A stretch of DNA of 64,000 nt from Mycolicibacterium sp. P9-22 (GCF_008329585.1 NZ_NPKP01000006.1:186001-250000), one strand, 5' to 3'. Shown: positions 1 to 8,680, counted from the first letter of the stretch. Numbers and translations are program-made. The notes: generated by a model not told the origin, from the sequence alone.

Positions 1-615
1 CGTGCTGCCGGAAACCTCGCGCTGCTTCGCCGAGCCCCGTTTCTCGGTCATCTCGTCGTGTCGGTCGTAATCTTCGCCGCCATGTTCTCGGCCTACACCT
101 ATCTCGGAGCATGGTTCGAGGAAGCACTCGGACTCGACGCCCGCGGCCTCGCGCTCGCGCTGCTGCTGTTCGGCGCGGTCGGCGTAGCGGGCAACGTCGT
201 CGCCGAACGCGTTGCCGACCGGTTCCCGCTGGGTGCGACCGCACTCACGGCCGTGGCACTGGCCGCCGCGGTGAACGTGGCCGCGGGGACCGGGAATTCG
301 ATTCTGGCGGCTGCCGTTCCGCTGGCCGTCTGGGGCCTGATGCACACCGCGGGTGTCACGCTCAGTCAGGTACGGGTGACGTTGGCGGGAGCCCGCGCGC
401 CCGCCTTCGCCATGACGTTGAACATCTCGGCGGCAAACCTCGGCATCGCGGTGGGAGCACTCACCGGCGGCTGGGCTGTTGACCGCTTCGGGATGGCAGG
501 GCTGGGCTTGATGCCTGCCGCACTCACCGCGGTGGCGCTGCTGGTGCTCATCCCGCTGCGGGCGAGCCCGCTCTCACGGCAGAATCGAGTCGACGTAGCC
601 CCCGTCGACGCGTAG
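1..615 (+). CDS. MFS transporter, C-terminal part (gene enters from the left edge)
   Basis: The reading frame is open from base 1, so the true start lies outside the window and only about 204 codons are seen. The visible part has five or six hydrophobic membrane-spanning stretches and the loop R-V-A-D-R-F and W-A-V-D-R-F-G signatures expected at the cytoplasmic ends of helices 8 and 12 of a major facilitator exporter such as the drug/arabinose efflux group. It probably exports a small molecule; the substrate cannot be told. Its last 42 bases overlap the 3' end of the convergent SDR gene. Confidence 0.75.
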   Translation, partial: RAAGNLALLRRAPFLGHLVVSVVIFAAMFSAYTYLGAWFEEALGLDARGLALALLLFGAVGVAGNVVAERVADRFPLGATALTAVALAAAVNVAAGTGNSILAAAVPLAVWGLMHTAGVTLSQVRVTLAGARAPAFAMTLNISAANLGIAVGALTGGWAVDRFGMAGLGLMPAALTAVALLVLIPLRASPLSRQNRVDVAPVDA

Positions 616-1353
616 TGCGCCGCCGGTCGTCGCCGACGCCAGCGGGGACGCCAGATAAGTGACCATATTGGCGATCTCCGTCGGCTCGATCAGCCTCTGC
701 AGCAACGACTGTGGGCGATGCTTGATCATGAATTCGCGCTGCGCCTGGTCCCACGGCAGGTCCTTGTCCACCAACTGGTAGACGAAGTCTTCCACGCCCG
801 CGGTGTGCGTGGGCCCGGCGATCACCGAGTTGACCGTTACGCCGGTGCCGGCGGCATCCTTGGCGAAACCACGGGTCACCGCGAGCAGCGCGGTCTTGGA
901 CACTCCATAGTGGATCATCTCGGCCGGGATGACGATCGCGGAGTCGCTGGCGATCTGAATGGCTCTGCCCCAACCCTTTTCGGCCATCGAAGGCAGGTAG
1001 GCGCGGATCAGCCGCACCGCCGAGAGCACGTTGACGTCGAAGTAGCGCCGCCACTGTTCGTCGGTGACTTCGCGGGCCGGCACCGCCTCGAAGATGCCGA
1101 GGTTGTTCACCAGCACATCGACATCGGGGAATCGGTCGATCACCGCGTCGGCGCCGGCGGCATCCGCCACGTCCGCCGCGATCCCGACGGCAGCACCACC
1201 GATGGTGGCCACCGCCTCATCGACGCGCGACTGGGTGCGGCCGTTGACGATGACCCGCGCACCGGCCGAGGCCAGCGCTTGCGCGATGGCCAGGCCGATG
1301 CCCTGGGTGGAGCCGGTGACGAGTGCCGTCTTGCCGGAAAGGTCGATGTTCAC
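574..1353 (-). CDS. SDR family NAD(P)-dependent oxidoreductase
   Basis: The 259-aa protein is a classical short-chain dehydrogenase/reductase of normal length. The N-terminal cofactor motif TGSTQGIG is at residues 14-21, the structural NNLG is near residue 87, and the catalytic group is S (in QIASDSA) followed by YGVSK about 13 residues later. The C-terminus ends in the usual VDGGYVDS. It likely oxidises or reduces a hydroxy/keto compound with NAD(H) or NADP(H) in the cytoplasm. It lies downstream of fadD2 on the same strand with a 40-bp gap, so the two may be cotranscribed. Substrate unknown. Confidence 0.85.
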   Translation of the reverse strand: MNIDLSGKTALVTGSTQGIGLAIAQALASAGARVIVNGRTQSRVDEAVATIGGAAVGIAADVADAAGADAVIDRFPDVDVLVNNLGIFEAVPAREVTDEQWRRYFDVNVLSAVRLIRAYLPSMAEKGWGRAIQIASDSAIVIPAEMIHYGVSKTALLAVTRGFAKDAAGTGVTVNSVIAGPTHTAGVEDFVYQLVDKDLPWDQAQREFMIKHRPQSLLQRLIEPTEIANMVTYLASPLASATTGGALRVDGGYVDSILP

Positions 1354-1393
1354 GCCGTAGTACTACCCCTGGGGCTCCGGCGCTATTCCCCGG

Positions 1394-3076
1394 CTACTCC
1401 TCGACGGAGATCTCGCGCAGCTCGCGCTTGAGGATTTTGCCGGTCGGGTTACGCGGCAATTCGTCGAGGAAGATGACCTCACGCGGCACCTTGTAGCGGG
1501 CCAGGTTCTCCTTCACATAGGCCTTGATGACGTCCTCATCGACGCTGGCGCCCTCCGCCTTGACGACGAACGCGCGCAACCGGTGGCCCCACTCCTTGTC
1601 CTCGACGCCGAGCGCGGTGGCCTCGATCACTTCCGGGTGCCCGCTGATGAGGTCCTCGACCTCGGCGGGGAAGACGTTCTCGCCGCCGCAGACGATCATC
1701 TCGTCATCGCGGCCGGAGACATAGAGCAGCCCGTGCTCGTCGAAGTAGCCCACGTCCCCCGACGACAGCATCCCGTCGATGATCTGTTTGCCGCCGCCAC
1801 CGGTGTAGCCCTGGAAGGGGAACGTGTTACGCACGAAGATGCGCCCGACATCACCTCGGGGAACTTCGCCGCCGTTGTCGTCGAGAATTTTCACCGTGAT
1901 GCCCTTGACCGGCGGGCCGACGGTCGCCGGGTTGATGGACAGATCCTCGGGCCGGGCGATCGTCGCGAACGCGATCTCGGTGGACCCGTACAGGTTGTAG
2001 ATGATCGGGCCCAGCTCACGCAGCGCCCGGCCGGCGAGCTCGGCGCCGAGCTGAGATCCGGAGACGAAGGCGATCCGCAGGCTCGACAGGTCGGGCTTGG
2101 GCGCCATCTTGTCGAGTTCGTCGAGCATGCGCGACAACATCACCGGGACCACCACGATGGCAGTCACCTTGTGCTTCTCGATATCGGCGAACACGGTGGC
2201 CGGTTTGAACCGCCGGCGCAGGACCAGGGTGCTGCCCAGCATCATCGCGATGGTGGCGTGCAAGAAGCCCAGCGCGTGGAACATCGGCGCGGGCAGCGAG
2301 GTGACCTCGCCGGACTTGAACGGGACGTGGGAGAGCACGCCGCCGATGGGCGCGAGCGACGGCGGCGTGCTGCGATTGGCGCCCTTGGGGGTGCCGGTGG
2401 TGCCGCTGGTCAAGATGATGATCGACGAATGCTTGGTCACCTTGGGGGCGGGCTGCTTGCTGCTGCGCGCGATCAGGTCGGCCAGGGTGTCATCGGTGGA
2501 CCCCGAGGGCTCATCCTTGTCGGGGTTGGTGGCCAGTGCCCGGAATTTGCCCAGCTCCGGATCGGCCTGAGACACCGCGGCGGTGTACTCGTCGTCGTAG
2601 ATGATGACCTGTGCGCCCTCGCGCTCGGAGACCTCCTTGATCTGCGGCCCGGAGAACTCGCTGTTGAGCAGGATGATGCGGGCGCCGACCCGGGCGGCTC
2701 CGTATACACCGACCAAAAACCAGCGGTGGTTGCGGATCAACAGCGCGACACCGTCGCCACCCTTGACGCCCTTGGCGCGCAGCCCGTTGGCCACCGCATG
2801 CGCGGCGCGGTCCAGCTCCCCGAACGTCATCTCGCCGTCGTCGTCGATGATGGCGACGCGGTCGGGATGGCGGCGGGCGTTGAGCGCCGGGATCATCCCG
2901 AACTCGCCCCAGCGCCGGATATCGGCGAGCATGGCGGCCATCGCCTGCGGCGACTCGAGCCGCAGGGCTCCGGCCTCGAACATCTTGCGCGCGTAATGCA
3001 ACTCTGCGGCGCCACGGCTGAGGTATTGCTGGGCCTTGGCCGCTGCCTGAGCGGGCAGGTCTGTGAGACTGGACAT
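1394..3076 (-). CDS. fadD2: Fatty-acyl-CoA/AMP ligase, FadD2-like
   Basis: Member of the adenylate-forming acyl-CoA synthetase family: it would activate a fatty acid to acyl-AMP and then acyl-CoA. The P-loop-like motif LTSGTTGTPKGA is near residues 225-236, YGSTE about 365, the hinge/ATP-binding SGRDDEMIVCGGENVFP about 455, and the catalytic lysine is in PTGKILKRE near the C-terminus. I chose the ATG at 3076 (560 aa) over the GTG at 3085 because 560 aa fits the FadD2 length I remember. The assignment to FadD2 rests on this size and on the divergent LigD-Pol-like neighbour, the same pairing as Rv0270/Rv0269c; this was not checked by alignment. A perfect palindrome lies 4 bp upstream of the ATG. 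Confidence 0.8.
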   Translation of the reverse strand: MSSLTDLPAQAAAKAQQYLSRGAAELHYARKMFEAGALRLESPQAMAAMLADIRRWGEFGMIPALNARRHPDRVAIIDDDGEMTFGELDRAAHAVANGLRAKGVKGGDGVALLIRNHRWFLVGVYGAARVGARIILLNSEFSGPQIKEVSEREGAQVIIYDDEYTAAVSQADPELGKFRALATNPDKDEPSGSTDDTLADLIARSSKQPAPKVTKHSSIIILTSGTTGTPKGANRSTPPSLAPIGGVLSHVPFKSGEVTSLPAPMFHALGFLHATIAMMLGSTLVLRRRFKPATVFADIEKHKVTAIVVVPVMLSRMLDELDKMAPKPDLSSLRIAFVSGSQLGAELAGRALRELGPIIYNLYGSTEIAFATIARPEDLSINPATVGPPVKGITVKILDDNGGEVPRGDVGRIFVRNTFPFQGYTGGGGKQIIDGMLSSGDVGYFDEHGLLYVSGRDDEMIVCGGENVFPAEVEDLISGHPEVIEATALGVEDKEWGHRLRAFVVKAEGASVDEDVIKAYVKENLARYKVPREVIFLDELPRNPTGKILKRELREISVEE

Positions 3077-3080
3077 GAAC

Positions 3081-3095
3081 GTCACAATATGTGAC
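3081..3095. promoter_or_regulatory. Candidate operator palindrome between fadD2 and polD2
   Basis: GTCACA-ATA-TGTGAC, two perfect 6-bp arms with a 3-bp spacer, sits 4 bp upstream of the fadD2 ATG and 36 bp upstream of the divergent primase gene. The position suggests a repressor site acting on fadD2 and possibly both genes. The arms read GTCACA/TGTGAC, the reverse order of a Crp site (TGTGA-N6-TCACA), so I do not call it a Crp site. No adjacent regulator gene is obvious. Confidence 0.5.
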
Positions 3096-3131
3096 GCGTG
3101 TCGAGTCGCGGCAGATAACTACCATGGCCGT

Positions 3132-4385
3132 ATGGGCGCTTCGGCCGGCAGTCGCAGGACCCTTGAGGTCGGCGGGCGCGAGGTCTCCCTCAGCAACCCC
3201 GCCAAGGTGATCTTTCCCGGCGCCGACGGGCGCGCCGATGTCACCAAGAGCGACCTCGTGGACTACTACCTGGCCGTCGCCGACGGCGCGCTGCGCGGTG
3301 TGCACAACCGGCCGATGATCCTGAAACGGTTCGTCAAGGGCATCGGCGAAGAGGCGATCTTCCAGAAAAGGGCCCCCGAGAAACGACCGGACTTCATCGA
3401 TGTGGCCGAGTTGAAGTACGCGTCCGGGACGTCGGCCAAGGAAGCGGTGATCACCGAGGCCGCCGGCCTGGTCTGGGCGGTCGGTCTGGGTTGCGTCGAC
3501 TTCAACCCGCACCCGGTGCAGGCCCAGGATCTGGAGCATCCCGACGAGCTGCGCGTCGACCTGGACCCGATGCCCGGCGTCGAATGGCACCAGATCCTGG
3601 CCGTCGCGGCGGCGGCCCGTGAGGTGCTGGAGGACCACGGCCTGACGCCGTGGCCCAAGACCTCCGGTTCCCGTGGGTTCCACATCTATGCGCGGATCCA
3701 CCCGAATTGGCCGTTCAAGCAGGTCCGGCTGGCCGCCGAGACGGTGGCACGGGAGGTGGAACGGCGGGTGCCCGAGCTTGCCACCGCCAGGTGGTGGAAG
3801 GAAGAGCGCGGCGCGCGGGTGTTCGTCGACTTCAACCAGAACGCCAAGGACCGCACCGTCGCCTCGGCCTATTCGGTCCGGGCCAAGGCCGACGCCCGGG
3901 TGTCCACCCCGCTGTATTGGGATGAGGTCGCCGACTGCCGGCCAGAGGCGTTCACCGTCCGCACGGTGCCGGACCGGTTCGCCGAGATCGGCGACCCGTG
4001 GGCGGATATGGATGCCCACCCCGGCGACCTCACCGAACTACTGGCACTCGCCGACCGGCTCGGGCCCGCGGAGAAACCGCCAGGAAAGAAGAGCGCCGAC
4101 GGGCGCCGGACCTCGCAGATGCCACTGATCGAGGTCGCCCGCACCAAGACCCGCGATGAGGCGATGGCGGCGCTGGAGGTGTGGCGTGGTCGCCACGGCG
4201 AGGCGTCCGGCCGGCTTGAGCCCGTCGACATTCTCATCGACGGTATGCGCGGTCCGAGTTCGATCTGGTACCGCGTGCGGATCAATCTTCAGCACGTGCC
4301 CGAGGAGATCCGCCCGCCGCAGGAGGCGTTGATCGCCGACTATTCGCCGTGGCACGGATATTCGGGAAATCAGTTCAAACACTGA
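3132..4385 (+). CDS. LigD-Pol-type archaeo-eukaryotic primase/polymerase (PolD2-like)
   Basis: The 417-aa protein matches the stand-alone LigD polymerase-domain family of mycobacteria (PolD1/PolD2), which add (ribo)nucleotides during DNA gap filling and end repair. Visible primase motifs are D-L-D-P (catalytic acidic pair, near residue 140), SGSRGFH (near 178) and VFVDF (near 235, third acidic residue). The ATG at 3132 fits the family start; an in-frame upstream ATG at 3063 would overlap fadD2. There is no ligase or nuclease domain. The symbol is left empty because PolD1 and PolD2 cannot be separated with certainty here; synteny with fadD2 favours PolD2. Confidence 0.85.
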   Translation: MGASAGSRRTLEVGGREVSLSNPAKVIFPGADGRADVTKSDLVDYYLAVADGALRGVHNRPMILKRFVKGIGEEAIFQKRAPEKRPDFIDVAELKYASGTSAKEAVITEAAGLVWAVGLGCVDFNPHPVQAQDLEHPDELRVDLDPMPGVEWHQILAVAAAAREVLEDHGLTPWPKTSGSRGFHIYARIHPNWPFKQVRLAAETVAREVERRVPELATARWWKEERGARVFVDFNQNAKDRTVASAYSVRAKADARVSTPLYWDEVADCRPEAFTVRTVPDRFAEIGDPWADMDAHPGDLTELLALADRLGPAEKPPGKKSADGRRTSQMPLIEVARTKTRDEAMAALEVWRGRHGEASGRLEPVDILIDGMRGPSSIWYRVRINLQHVPEEIRPPQEALIADYSPWHGYSGNQFKH

Positions 4386-4618
4386 CGCCGGAATTCGGGC
4401 TACTCGGCGGTAAGGTTTACCCGTCTTTTCGGTTAATCAAACCGTTCGGCGAAATGCGTTGCCGCTCAATGGTTTACATTTCACTCAGCAAACCCTTACC
4501 CGGCTCTCAGACTATCTTCTTAGCAAAGTCTCAATCACTACTCCCCGGTACCTTAACTTCCGCCGATAACTTCGGAGATATCGAGAACGACAGGTCAGAA
4601 CCAGAAGGGAGGCAGAAC
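4386..4618 (+). other. AT-richer intergenic leader before the STAS gene
   Basis: This 233-bp gap is clearly richer in A+T than its surroundings and has no coding pattern. It ends in a strong ribosome-binding site (AGAAGGGAGG) 7 bases before the STAS start at 4619. Several GGTTTA and TTAA tracts could be promoter elements, but I could not fix a -35/-10 pair with correct spacing. I see no hairpin of note. Confidence 0.4.
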
Positions 4619-5041
4619 ATGACGATCGCATTCCGCTACGGCAACCCGGCGGTCGAGTGCGACGGCGCCGAACTGCGAGCACAGTGCCGCCACCTCGCGA
4701 TGGTGGTGACCGTGTCAGGTGTCATCGATGACGACAACTTCGACCGACTCACCCACAAGGTCCGCCGACTGGTCCTCGCGGAGAAGCCGTTCGCACTCGA
4801 TATGAGTGACGTGACGTTCCTCTCCGCGCGCGGTGTGTCTCTCCTCTACGCCCTCGATGACGAGTGCGATATCGCCGGAGTGGATTGGGCGCTCATCGCG
4901 AGCCCCGCAGTCCTGGATGTCCTGCGAATGGTCGACGACGCATTCCCCATCACGGTCTCCGTCCCGGAGGCACTGCACCACTTCGCCGAGGGCACGCTCG
5001 CTCGGCGCCGGCTGCTCCCCCTCCTGCACAAGACCGCATAA
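4619..5041 (+). CDS. STAS-domain protein (anti-sigma factor antagonist-like)
   Basis: The 140-aa protein looks like a STAS domain as found in SpoIIAA/RsbV-type anti-anti-sigma factors: a beta strand ending in V-V-T-V-S-G-V-I-D near residue 38, then the F-A-L-D-M-S-D-V-T-F-L-S-A-R-G core, in which the serine (LSARG) is the usual phosphorylation site. Such proteins release a sigma factor by binding its anti-sigma kinase. No kinase or sigma-B/F-like gene is adjacent, so the partner is unknown. The ATG at 4619 is set by the AGAAGGGAGG site just upstream. A 20-codon frame and a strong terminator follow. Confidence 0.75.
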   Translation: MTIAFRYGNPAVECDGAELRAQCRHLAMVVTVSGVIDDDNFDRLTHKVRRLVLAEKPFALDMSDVTFLSARGVSLLYALDDECDIAGVDWALIASPAVLDVLRMVDDAFPITVSVPEALHHFAEGTLARRRLLPLLHKTA

Positions 5042-5062
5042 CCAAGAAAAGGCGGAACACAC

Positions 5063-5125
5063 ATGCTGCTCGACGTTCGCTGGCTGACCGCTCTGATGGG
5101 CCGTCACCGCAAGCCTGCCCGCTAG
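5063..5125 (+). CDS. Possible 20-aa small protein downstream of STAS gene
   Basis: ATG at 5063 opens a 20-codon frame ending in TAG at 5123. The peptide is basic at its C-terminus (GRHRKPAR) after a short hydrophobic start (MLLDVRWLTALM). AAAAGG lies about 11 bases upstream, a weak ribosome site. It sits between the STAS gene and the terminator on the same strand, so it would be on the same mRNA. Coding status is unproven; it may be chance. Confidence 0.3.
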   Translation: MLLDVRWLTALMGRHRKPAR

Positions 5126-5140
5126 GGTCCCTACTCCTCA

Positions 5141-5176
5141 GATGAGCCCTCCCACCACCAGGTGGGAGGGCTCATC
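5141..5176. terminator. Strong hairpin terminator between convergent genes
   Basis: A perfect 16-bp stem (GATGAGCCCTCCCACC and its complement) with a 4-base ACCA loop lies between the STAS gene (+) and the cupin gene (-). It has no long U tract, as is usual for high-GC actinobacteria, and can act on both strands. Confidence 0.8.
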
Positions 5177-5180
5177 TCGT

Positions 5181-5576
5181 TCAGGCCGGTGCTTGCCACC
5201 GCCGGTCGCGGCGCTGCTCCAATTCCTGCGGCTCGACCAGTTCCAGCATCGGCCGGCCGGGCACACACATCATCGTGACGGTGAACTTGCTCGGGATATC
5301 GGCGCGGTTGTTGCCGTCGCTGTAATGGATGACATCACCGCCGGGCTCCCAGAACGCCTCGCCGGCGCGGATCACCCGCGGTGGCTGGCCCTCCAATTCG
5401 AACAGCATCTCCCCCTCGATGACGTACCCGAACGCGGGCCCGGGATGCCGGTGCGGTGGGGTTCCGGGATCACCGGGCGGGAACTCGATGACGACGGTCA
5501 TCACGTGTGCCCCCGGCGGGATGTCGGGCTCCGCCTCCTGCAGGACGGTCAGTGCCGTCTTCCATGCGTCAGACAT
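5181..5576 (-). CDS. Cupin-domain protein
   Basis: The 131-aa protein is a single small cupin barrel. Motif 1 is PHRHPGPAFGYVIEGE (metal ligands His, His and Glu) around residues 41-56 and a motif-2-like segment follows (EPGGDVIHYSDG). Small cupins can be dioxygenases, isomerases or binding proteins; the reaction cannot be read here. It is last in a probable three-gene unit (ECF sigma factor, SDR, cupin) with a 17-bp gap to the SDR gene, and ends 4 bp from the terminator hairpin. Confidence 0.75.
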   Translation of the reverse strand: MSDAWKTALTVLQEAEPDIPPGAHVMTVVIEFPPGDPGTPPHRHPGPAFGYVIEGEMLFELEGQPPRVIRAGEAFWEPGGDVIHYSDGNNRADIPSKFTVTMMCVPGRPMLELVEPQELEQRRDRRWQAPA

Positions 5577-5593
5577 GTCAATTCTCCTGATCT

Positions 5594-6322
5594 CTAGGCG
5601 GCGGCCCCGCCGCCGTCGGCGTGCAGGGTCAGTCCGGTGATGAAACTCGAAGCACGGGAGGCCAGGAACACCACGGCCTGTGCGATCTCGATGGGTTCCG
5701 CGGTGCGTCCCAGCGGGAGGGTCCGCCCGAGTTGCTCATTGGTGTCGCCCCATTCGGCGACGACACCTTCGGTGTTCGTCGGTCCGGGGGCCACGGTGTT
5801 GACCCGCACCCCGCGCGGGCCGAATTCGGCGGCCCAGGTACGGGTCAGGGATTCGACCGCGGCCTTGGAGGCGCTGTACACCGACGCGCCGGGCACACCC
5901 TTGGAGGCCACCATCGAGGTGACATTGATGATGCTGCCGGTGCCGCGTTCCAGCATCCCCGGAACCAGCCCGGCCACCAGGAAATACGTTCCCCGGACGT
6001 TGGTGTCGAAGGTCGACTCGAAGGACGCCACGTCCTGCTCGACGGTCAGGGCGCCGGGGAAGCTGGCGGCGTTGTTGACCAGGATGTCGACCCCGGAACT
6101 CTGTTCCACCAGCGCCGCGACGGATTCGAGGTCGGCCATGTCGGCCTGGATGAAGCGGACGTCGCCATCGACCGTGGCCGCGGCGGACTCGCCCCGCTCG
6201 CGGTTGCGCCCGGTGATCAGCACCGTGGCGCCCGCATCAGCCAGCAGCCGTGCACAGGCCAGCCCGATGCCTGCGGTGCCGCCGGTCACCAGGGCGGTCT
6301 GCCCGGTCAGTTCCGTTGTCAT
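5594..6322 (-). CDS. SDR family oxidoreductase
   Basis: The 242-aa classical SDR has TGGTAGIG at residues 13-20, NNAAS near 84, catalytic S in NVTSMV and YSASK about 12 residues on, and HADGGGAAA at the C-terminus. AAGGAG upstream leaves 9 bases to the ATG at 6322 but none to the ATG at 6331, so I choose 6322. It lies 16 bp after an ECF sigma factor gene and 17 bp before a cupin gene, which suggests one sigma-led operon. Substrate unknown. Confidence 0.85.
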   Translation of the reverse strand: MTTELTGQTALVTGGTAGIGLACARLLADAGATVLITGRNRERGESAAATVDGDVRFIQADMADLESVAALVEQSSGVDILVNNAASFPGALTVEQDVASFESTFDTNVRGTYFLVAGLVPGMLERGTGSIINVTSMVASKGVPGASVYSASKAAVESLTRTWAAEFGPRGVRVNTVAPGPTNTEGVVAEWGDTNEQLGRTLPLGRTAEPIEIAQAVVFLASRASSFITGLTLHADGGGAAA

Positions 6323-6338
6323 GTAATGCATCTCCTTT

Positions 6339-6941
6339 TCACGCGGAAACCTGTTCGAACTGAACGCGGCCCATGCCCCGTTCGCGGGCGACGCCGGCCA
6401 GGGTGTCGCGCAGTTGAGCGCGGCCGCGGAACACCCGTGACATCACGGTGCCGACCGGGGTGCCCATCACCCGGGCCGTCTCGGCATAGGTCAGTCCCTG
6501 CACGTCGGCGTAGTAGAGGGCGACCCGGAAGCCCTCCGGCAGCCGATCGAGCGCGGCCTTGATCTCGGCATCCGGGAAGACGTCCATGACCGCGGACTCC
6601 GCCGACGGGGTGCTGCGCATCATGGCGGCCGGCAGGTCCAGATCGGCAACCGACTCGACCGCGTACTCGGCCGGGCGCCGCTGCTTCATCCGGTAGCTGC
6701 TGATCCAGCGGTTGTGCATGATGCGAAACAGCCAGGCGTTGAGGTTGGTGCCGGGCTCGAACCGGCGGAAACCCATGAATGCGTGCATCATGGCGTCCTG
6801 CAGCAGATCCTCGGCGTCGGCTTCGTTGCGGGTCAGCCGGCGCGCTCCCCGCATCAACACGGGCCGCAGGGGCGCGGTGTCACGTTCGAAACGCGCGGCC
6901 AATTCGGCATCGGACTCGGTGACGGTGCTGATGAGTTTCAC
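6339..6941 (-). CDS. ECF-type RNA polymerase sigma factor (SigH/SigR-like)
   Basis: With the GTG at 6941 the protein has 200 aa, the usual ECF size. Region 2 is clear (ADAEDLLQDAMMHAF...GTNLNAWLFRIMHN), and region 4 carries the helix-turn-helix GLTYAETARVMGTPVGTVMSRVFRGR near the C-terminus. An ATG at 7085 would add 48 residues with no sigma-like content. No anti-sigma factor gene is seen next to it; instead an SDR and a cupin gene follow on the same strand, and an NAD(P)-binding protein gene is divergent. GGAAAC at 6979 upstream resembles an ECF -35, but no convincing -10 is paired with it. Confidence 0.85.
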   Translation of the reverse strand: MKLISTVTESDAELAARFERDTAPLRPVLMRGARRLTRNEADAEDLLQDAMMHAFMGFRRFEPGTNLNAWLFRIMHNRWISSYRMKQRRPAEYAVESVADLDLPAAMMRSTPSAESAVMDVFPDAEIKAALDRLPEGFRVALYYADVQGLTYAETARVMGTPVGTVMSRVFRGRAQLRDTLAGVARERGMGRVQFEQVSA

Positions 6942-7102
6942 GGACCTCAGAGTTGTCCTTCGCGCCGACCGGCGGACCCTTGGAAACCCGTAGTCACCGG
7001 TCCGTGGTGCAGGCCCGGGGTGGCCCGGATGACTCCGGCGGGCTTTCGCCGTTCTGGCTGTGGGGGTGCCACACAGGCCCGTCATCGACTGGAGGTTTCA
7101 TC

Positions 7103-7867
7103 ATGAAGATCGTTGTGATCGGGGGCACCGGACTGATCGGGTCACAGGTGGTGCGGGGGCTGGCCGAGCACGGCCACGAGGCCGTCGCCGCCGCGCCGTC
7201 CACCGGGGTGAACACCCTCACCGGCGAGGGCCTCGCCGAGGCGCTGACCGGCGCCGACGCCGTCGTCGACGTGTCGAACTCGCCGTCCTTCGATGACGGG
7301 CCTGCCATGGACTTCTTCCGCACCGCGACCGCGAATCTGCTCGCCGCCGAGTCCGCCGCCGGTGTCGGTCACCATGTCGCGCTGTCGGTGGTGGGCACCG
7401 AGAAGCTGGCACCGCAGAGCGGCTACTTCCGGGCCAAGCTGGCCCAGGAGTCACTCATCGCAGACTCCGACGTCCCGTTCACCATCGTGCGCGCGACGCA
7501 GTTCTTCGAGTTCGTCGCCGGGATCGCCGACGCCGCGACCGACGACGGCACCGCACGGCTGGCGCCGGTGTCCTTCCAGCCGATGGCTTCCGCCGATGTG
7601 GCCGAGGCCGTCGCCATCGCCGCGGCCGGGGACCCGGTGGGCGGCATCGCCGAGGTGGCTGGCCCACAGCGCTATCGGCTCGACGAACTGATCCGGACGG
7701 CACTGACCGCTCATGGTGACCGCCGCTCCGTGGTAGCCGACCCGAGTGCCCGCTACTGGGGTGCCGAGCTGGCGGACGACACCCTGGTTCCCGGCGCCGG
7801 CGCGACGTTGTTCGGTATCCGGTTCGAGGACTGGCTACTGGAGTCCAGCGCTCATCCCTTGAAGTAG
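7103..7867 (+). CDS. NAD(P)-binding atypical SDR, NmrA-like
   Basis: The 254-aa protein starts with a Rossmann motif, VIGGTGLIGSQV, at residues 5-16. It lacks the classical SDR YxxxK in the expected place but has YFRAK near residue 113, as in NmrA/HSCARG-like atypical SDRs that bind NADP(H) and act as sensors or quinone/flavin reductases. GGAGG lies 7 bases before the ATG at 7103. It is divergent from the ECF sigma factor gene and could belong to its regulon. Its 3' end overlaps the convergent thioesterase gene by 16 bp. Confidence 0.75.
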   Translation: MKIVVIGGTGLIGSQVVRGLAEHGHEAVAAAPSTGVNTLTGEGLAEALTGADAVVDVSNSPSFDDGPAMDFFRTATANLLAAESAAGVGHHVALSVVGTEKLAPQSGYFRAKLAQESLIADSDVPFTIVRATQFFEFVAGIADAATDDGTARLAPVSFQPMASADVAEAVAIAAAGDPVGGIAEVAGPQRYRLDELIRTALTAHGDRRSVVADPSARYWGAELADDTLVPGAGATLFGIRFEDWLLESSAHPLK

Positions 7868-8649
7868 ACGATCTGGTGGCTGGTGGCCAGCAGCGTGCCA
7901 CCGGTCCCCCAGATCTGGGCGGTCTGGTCGAAATGACCCGACGAATACTGTTGTGCGCGAGCCGTTGCCAGCACATGGTCATCGCCCTGGGCGGCCAGGG
8001 CCTCAATGTCGGCGTGGAAGTACACCGTGATCGACACGGTGCCCGCAGGCAGCAGACGGCCCAGGCGCAGGAAGACGCGCGGGTAGAAGATGTCGCAGAC
8101 GGCGGTCAGCGCGGCGAAATCCCATGGCCGGGGCGGATTGTCGCGGACCCACAGGGTGGTCTCCGAGGACGCGGATTCGCCGTCCGCGGGGTCGGGGATG
8201 GCGCCGGCGACATAACGCATGTCGTAGTTGCGCATCCAGGTCGGACCGGCGTCCGGCCCGGCGGGCACCTCCTGCGGTGCCGGTACCGCAGGCCTGGAAG
8301 GCTCGGTATCGGTCCAGGTGTCCCGCCGGATCCCGAAAACCGCGGTCGCGGTGGTCTTCACCTCTCCGCCCTGGGCGAGTTCGACGAGCCAATGCTGGTT
8401 GGACCGGTTGGTGCGCACCGCACGGGTGCTGATCTCGAAGTCGCCGTCGACGATCGGGGCGAGGTAGTTCACCGTCAGCGCCACCGGTTGACCGTGCACA
8501 TCGGGCTGCAGTTCGATGGCCCGCAGCAGCGCCGCGGCGGTGATGCCACCGAATGGGCCGACCATGTTCGCCCATTCGGGCACGGTGCGACCGCGCAGCA
8601 GTCCGTCACCGGCGGGTTGCAGGGCGATGCCATTGTCGAAGGCCGTCAT
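7852..8649 (-). CDS. Acyl-CoA thioesterase domain protein (TesB/hot-dog type)
   Basis: The 265-aa protein has a two-half hot-dog layout: an N-terminal half with N-M-V-G-P-F-G-G-I-T-A-A-A-L-L-R-A near residue 28 and a C-terminal half with W-D-F-A-A-L-T-A-V-C-D. This matches the TesB-like family used in mycobacteria to hydrolyse acyl-CoA. The ATG at 8649 gives the family N-terminus; the longer open frame upstream has no recognisable content. It follows the amine-dehydrogenase-like gene by 104 bp on the same strand, with a palindrome between them. Confidence 0.75.
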   Translation of the reverse strand: MTAFDNGIALQPAGDGLLRGRTVPEWANMVGPFGGITAAALLRAIELQPDVHGQPVALTVNYLAPIVDGDFEISTRAVRTNRSNQHWLVELAQGGEVKTTATAVFGIRRDTWTDTEPSRPAVPAPQEVPAGPDAGPTWMRNYDMRYVAGAIPDPADGESASSETTLWVRDNPPRPWDFAALTAVCDIFYPRVFLRLGRLLPAGTVSITVYFHADIEALAAQGDDHVLATARAQQYSSGHFDQTAQIWGTGGTLLATSHQIVYFKG

Positions 8650-8680
8650 CGGTCTTCCTTCACAGTCGGGCGGTTCGGTC

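Noticed and set aside
4386..4618. SigF-type promoter before the STAS gene
   Set aside because: GGTTT-like pieces occur but no GGGTA-type -10 lies at the right spacing.
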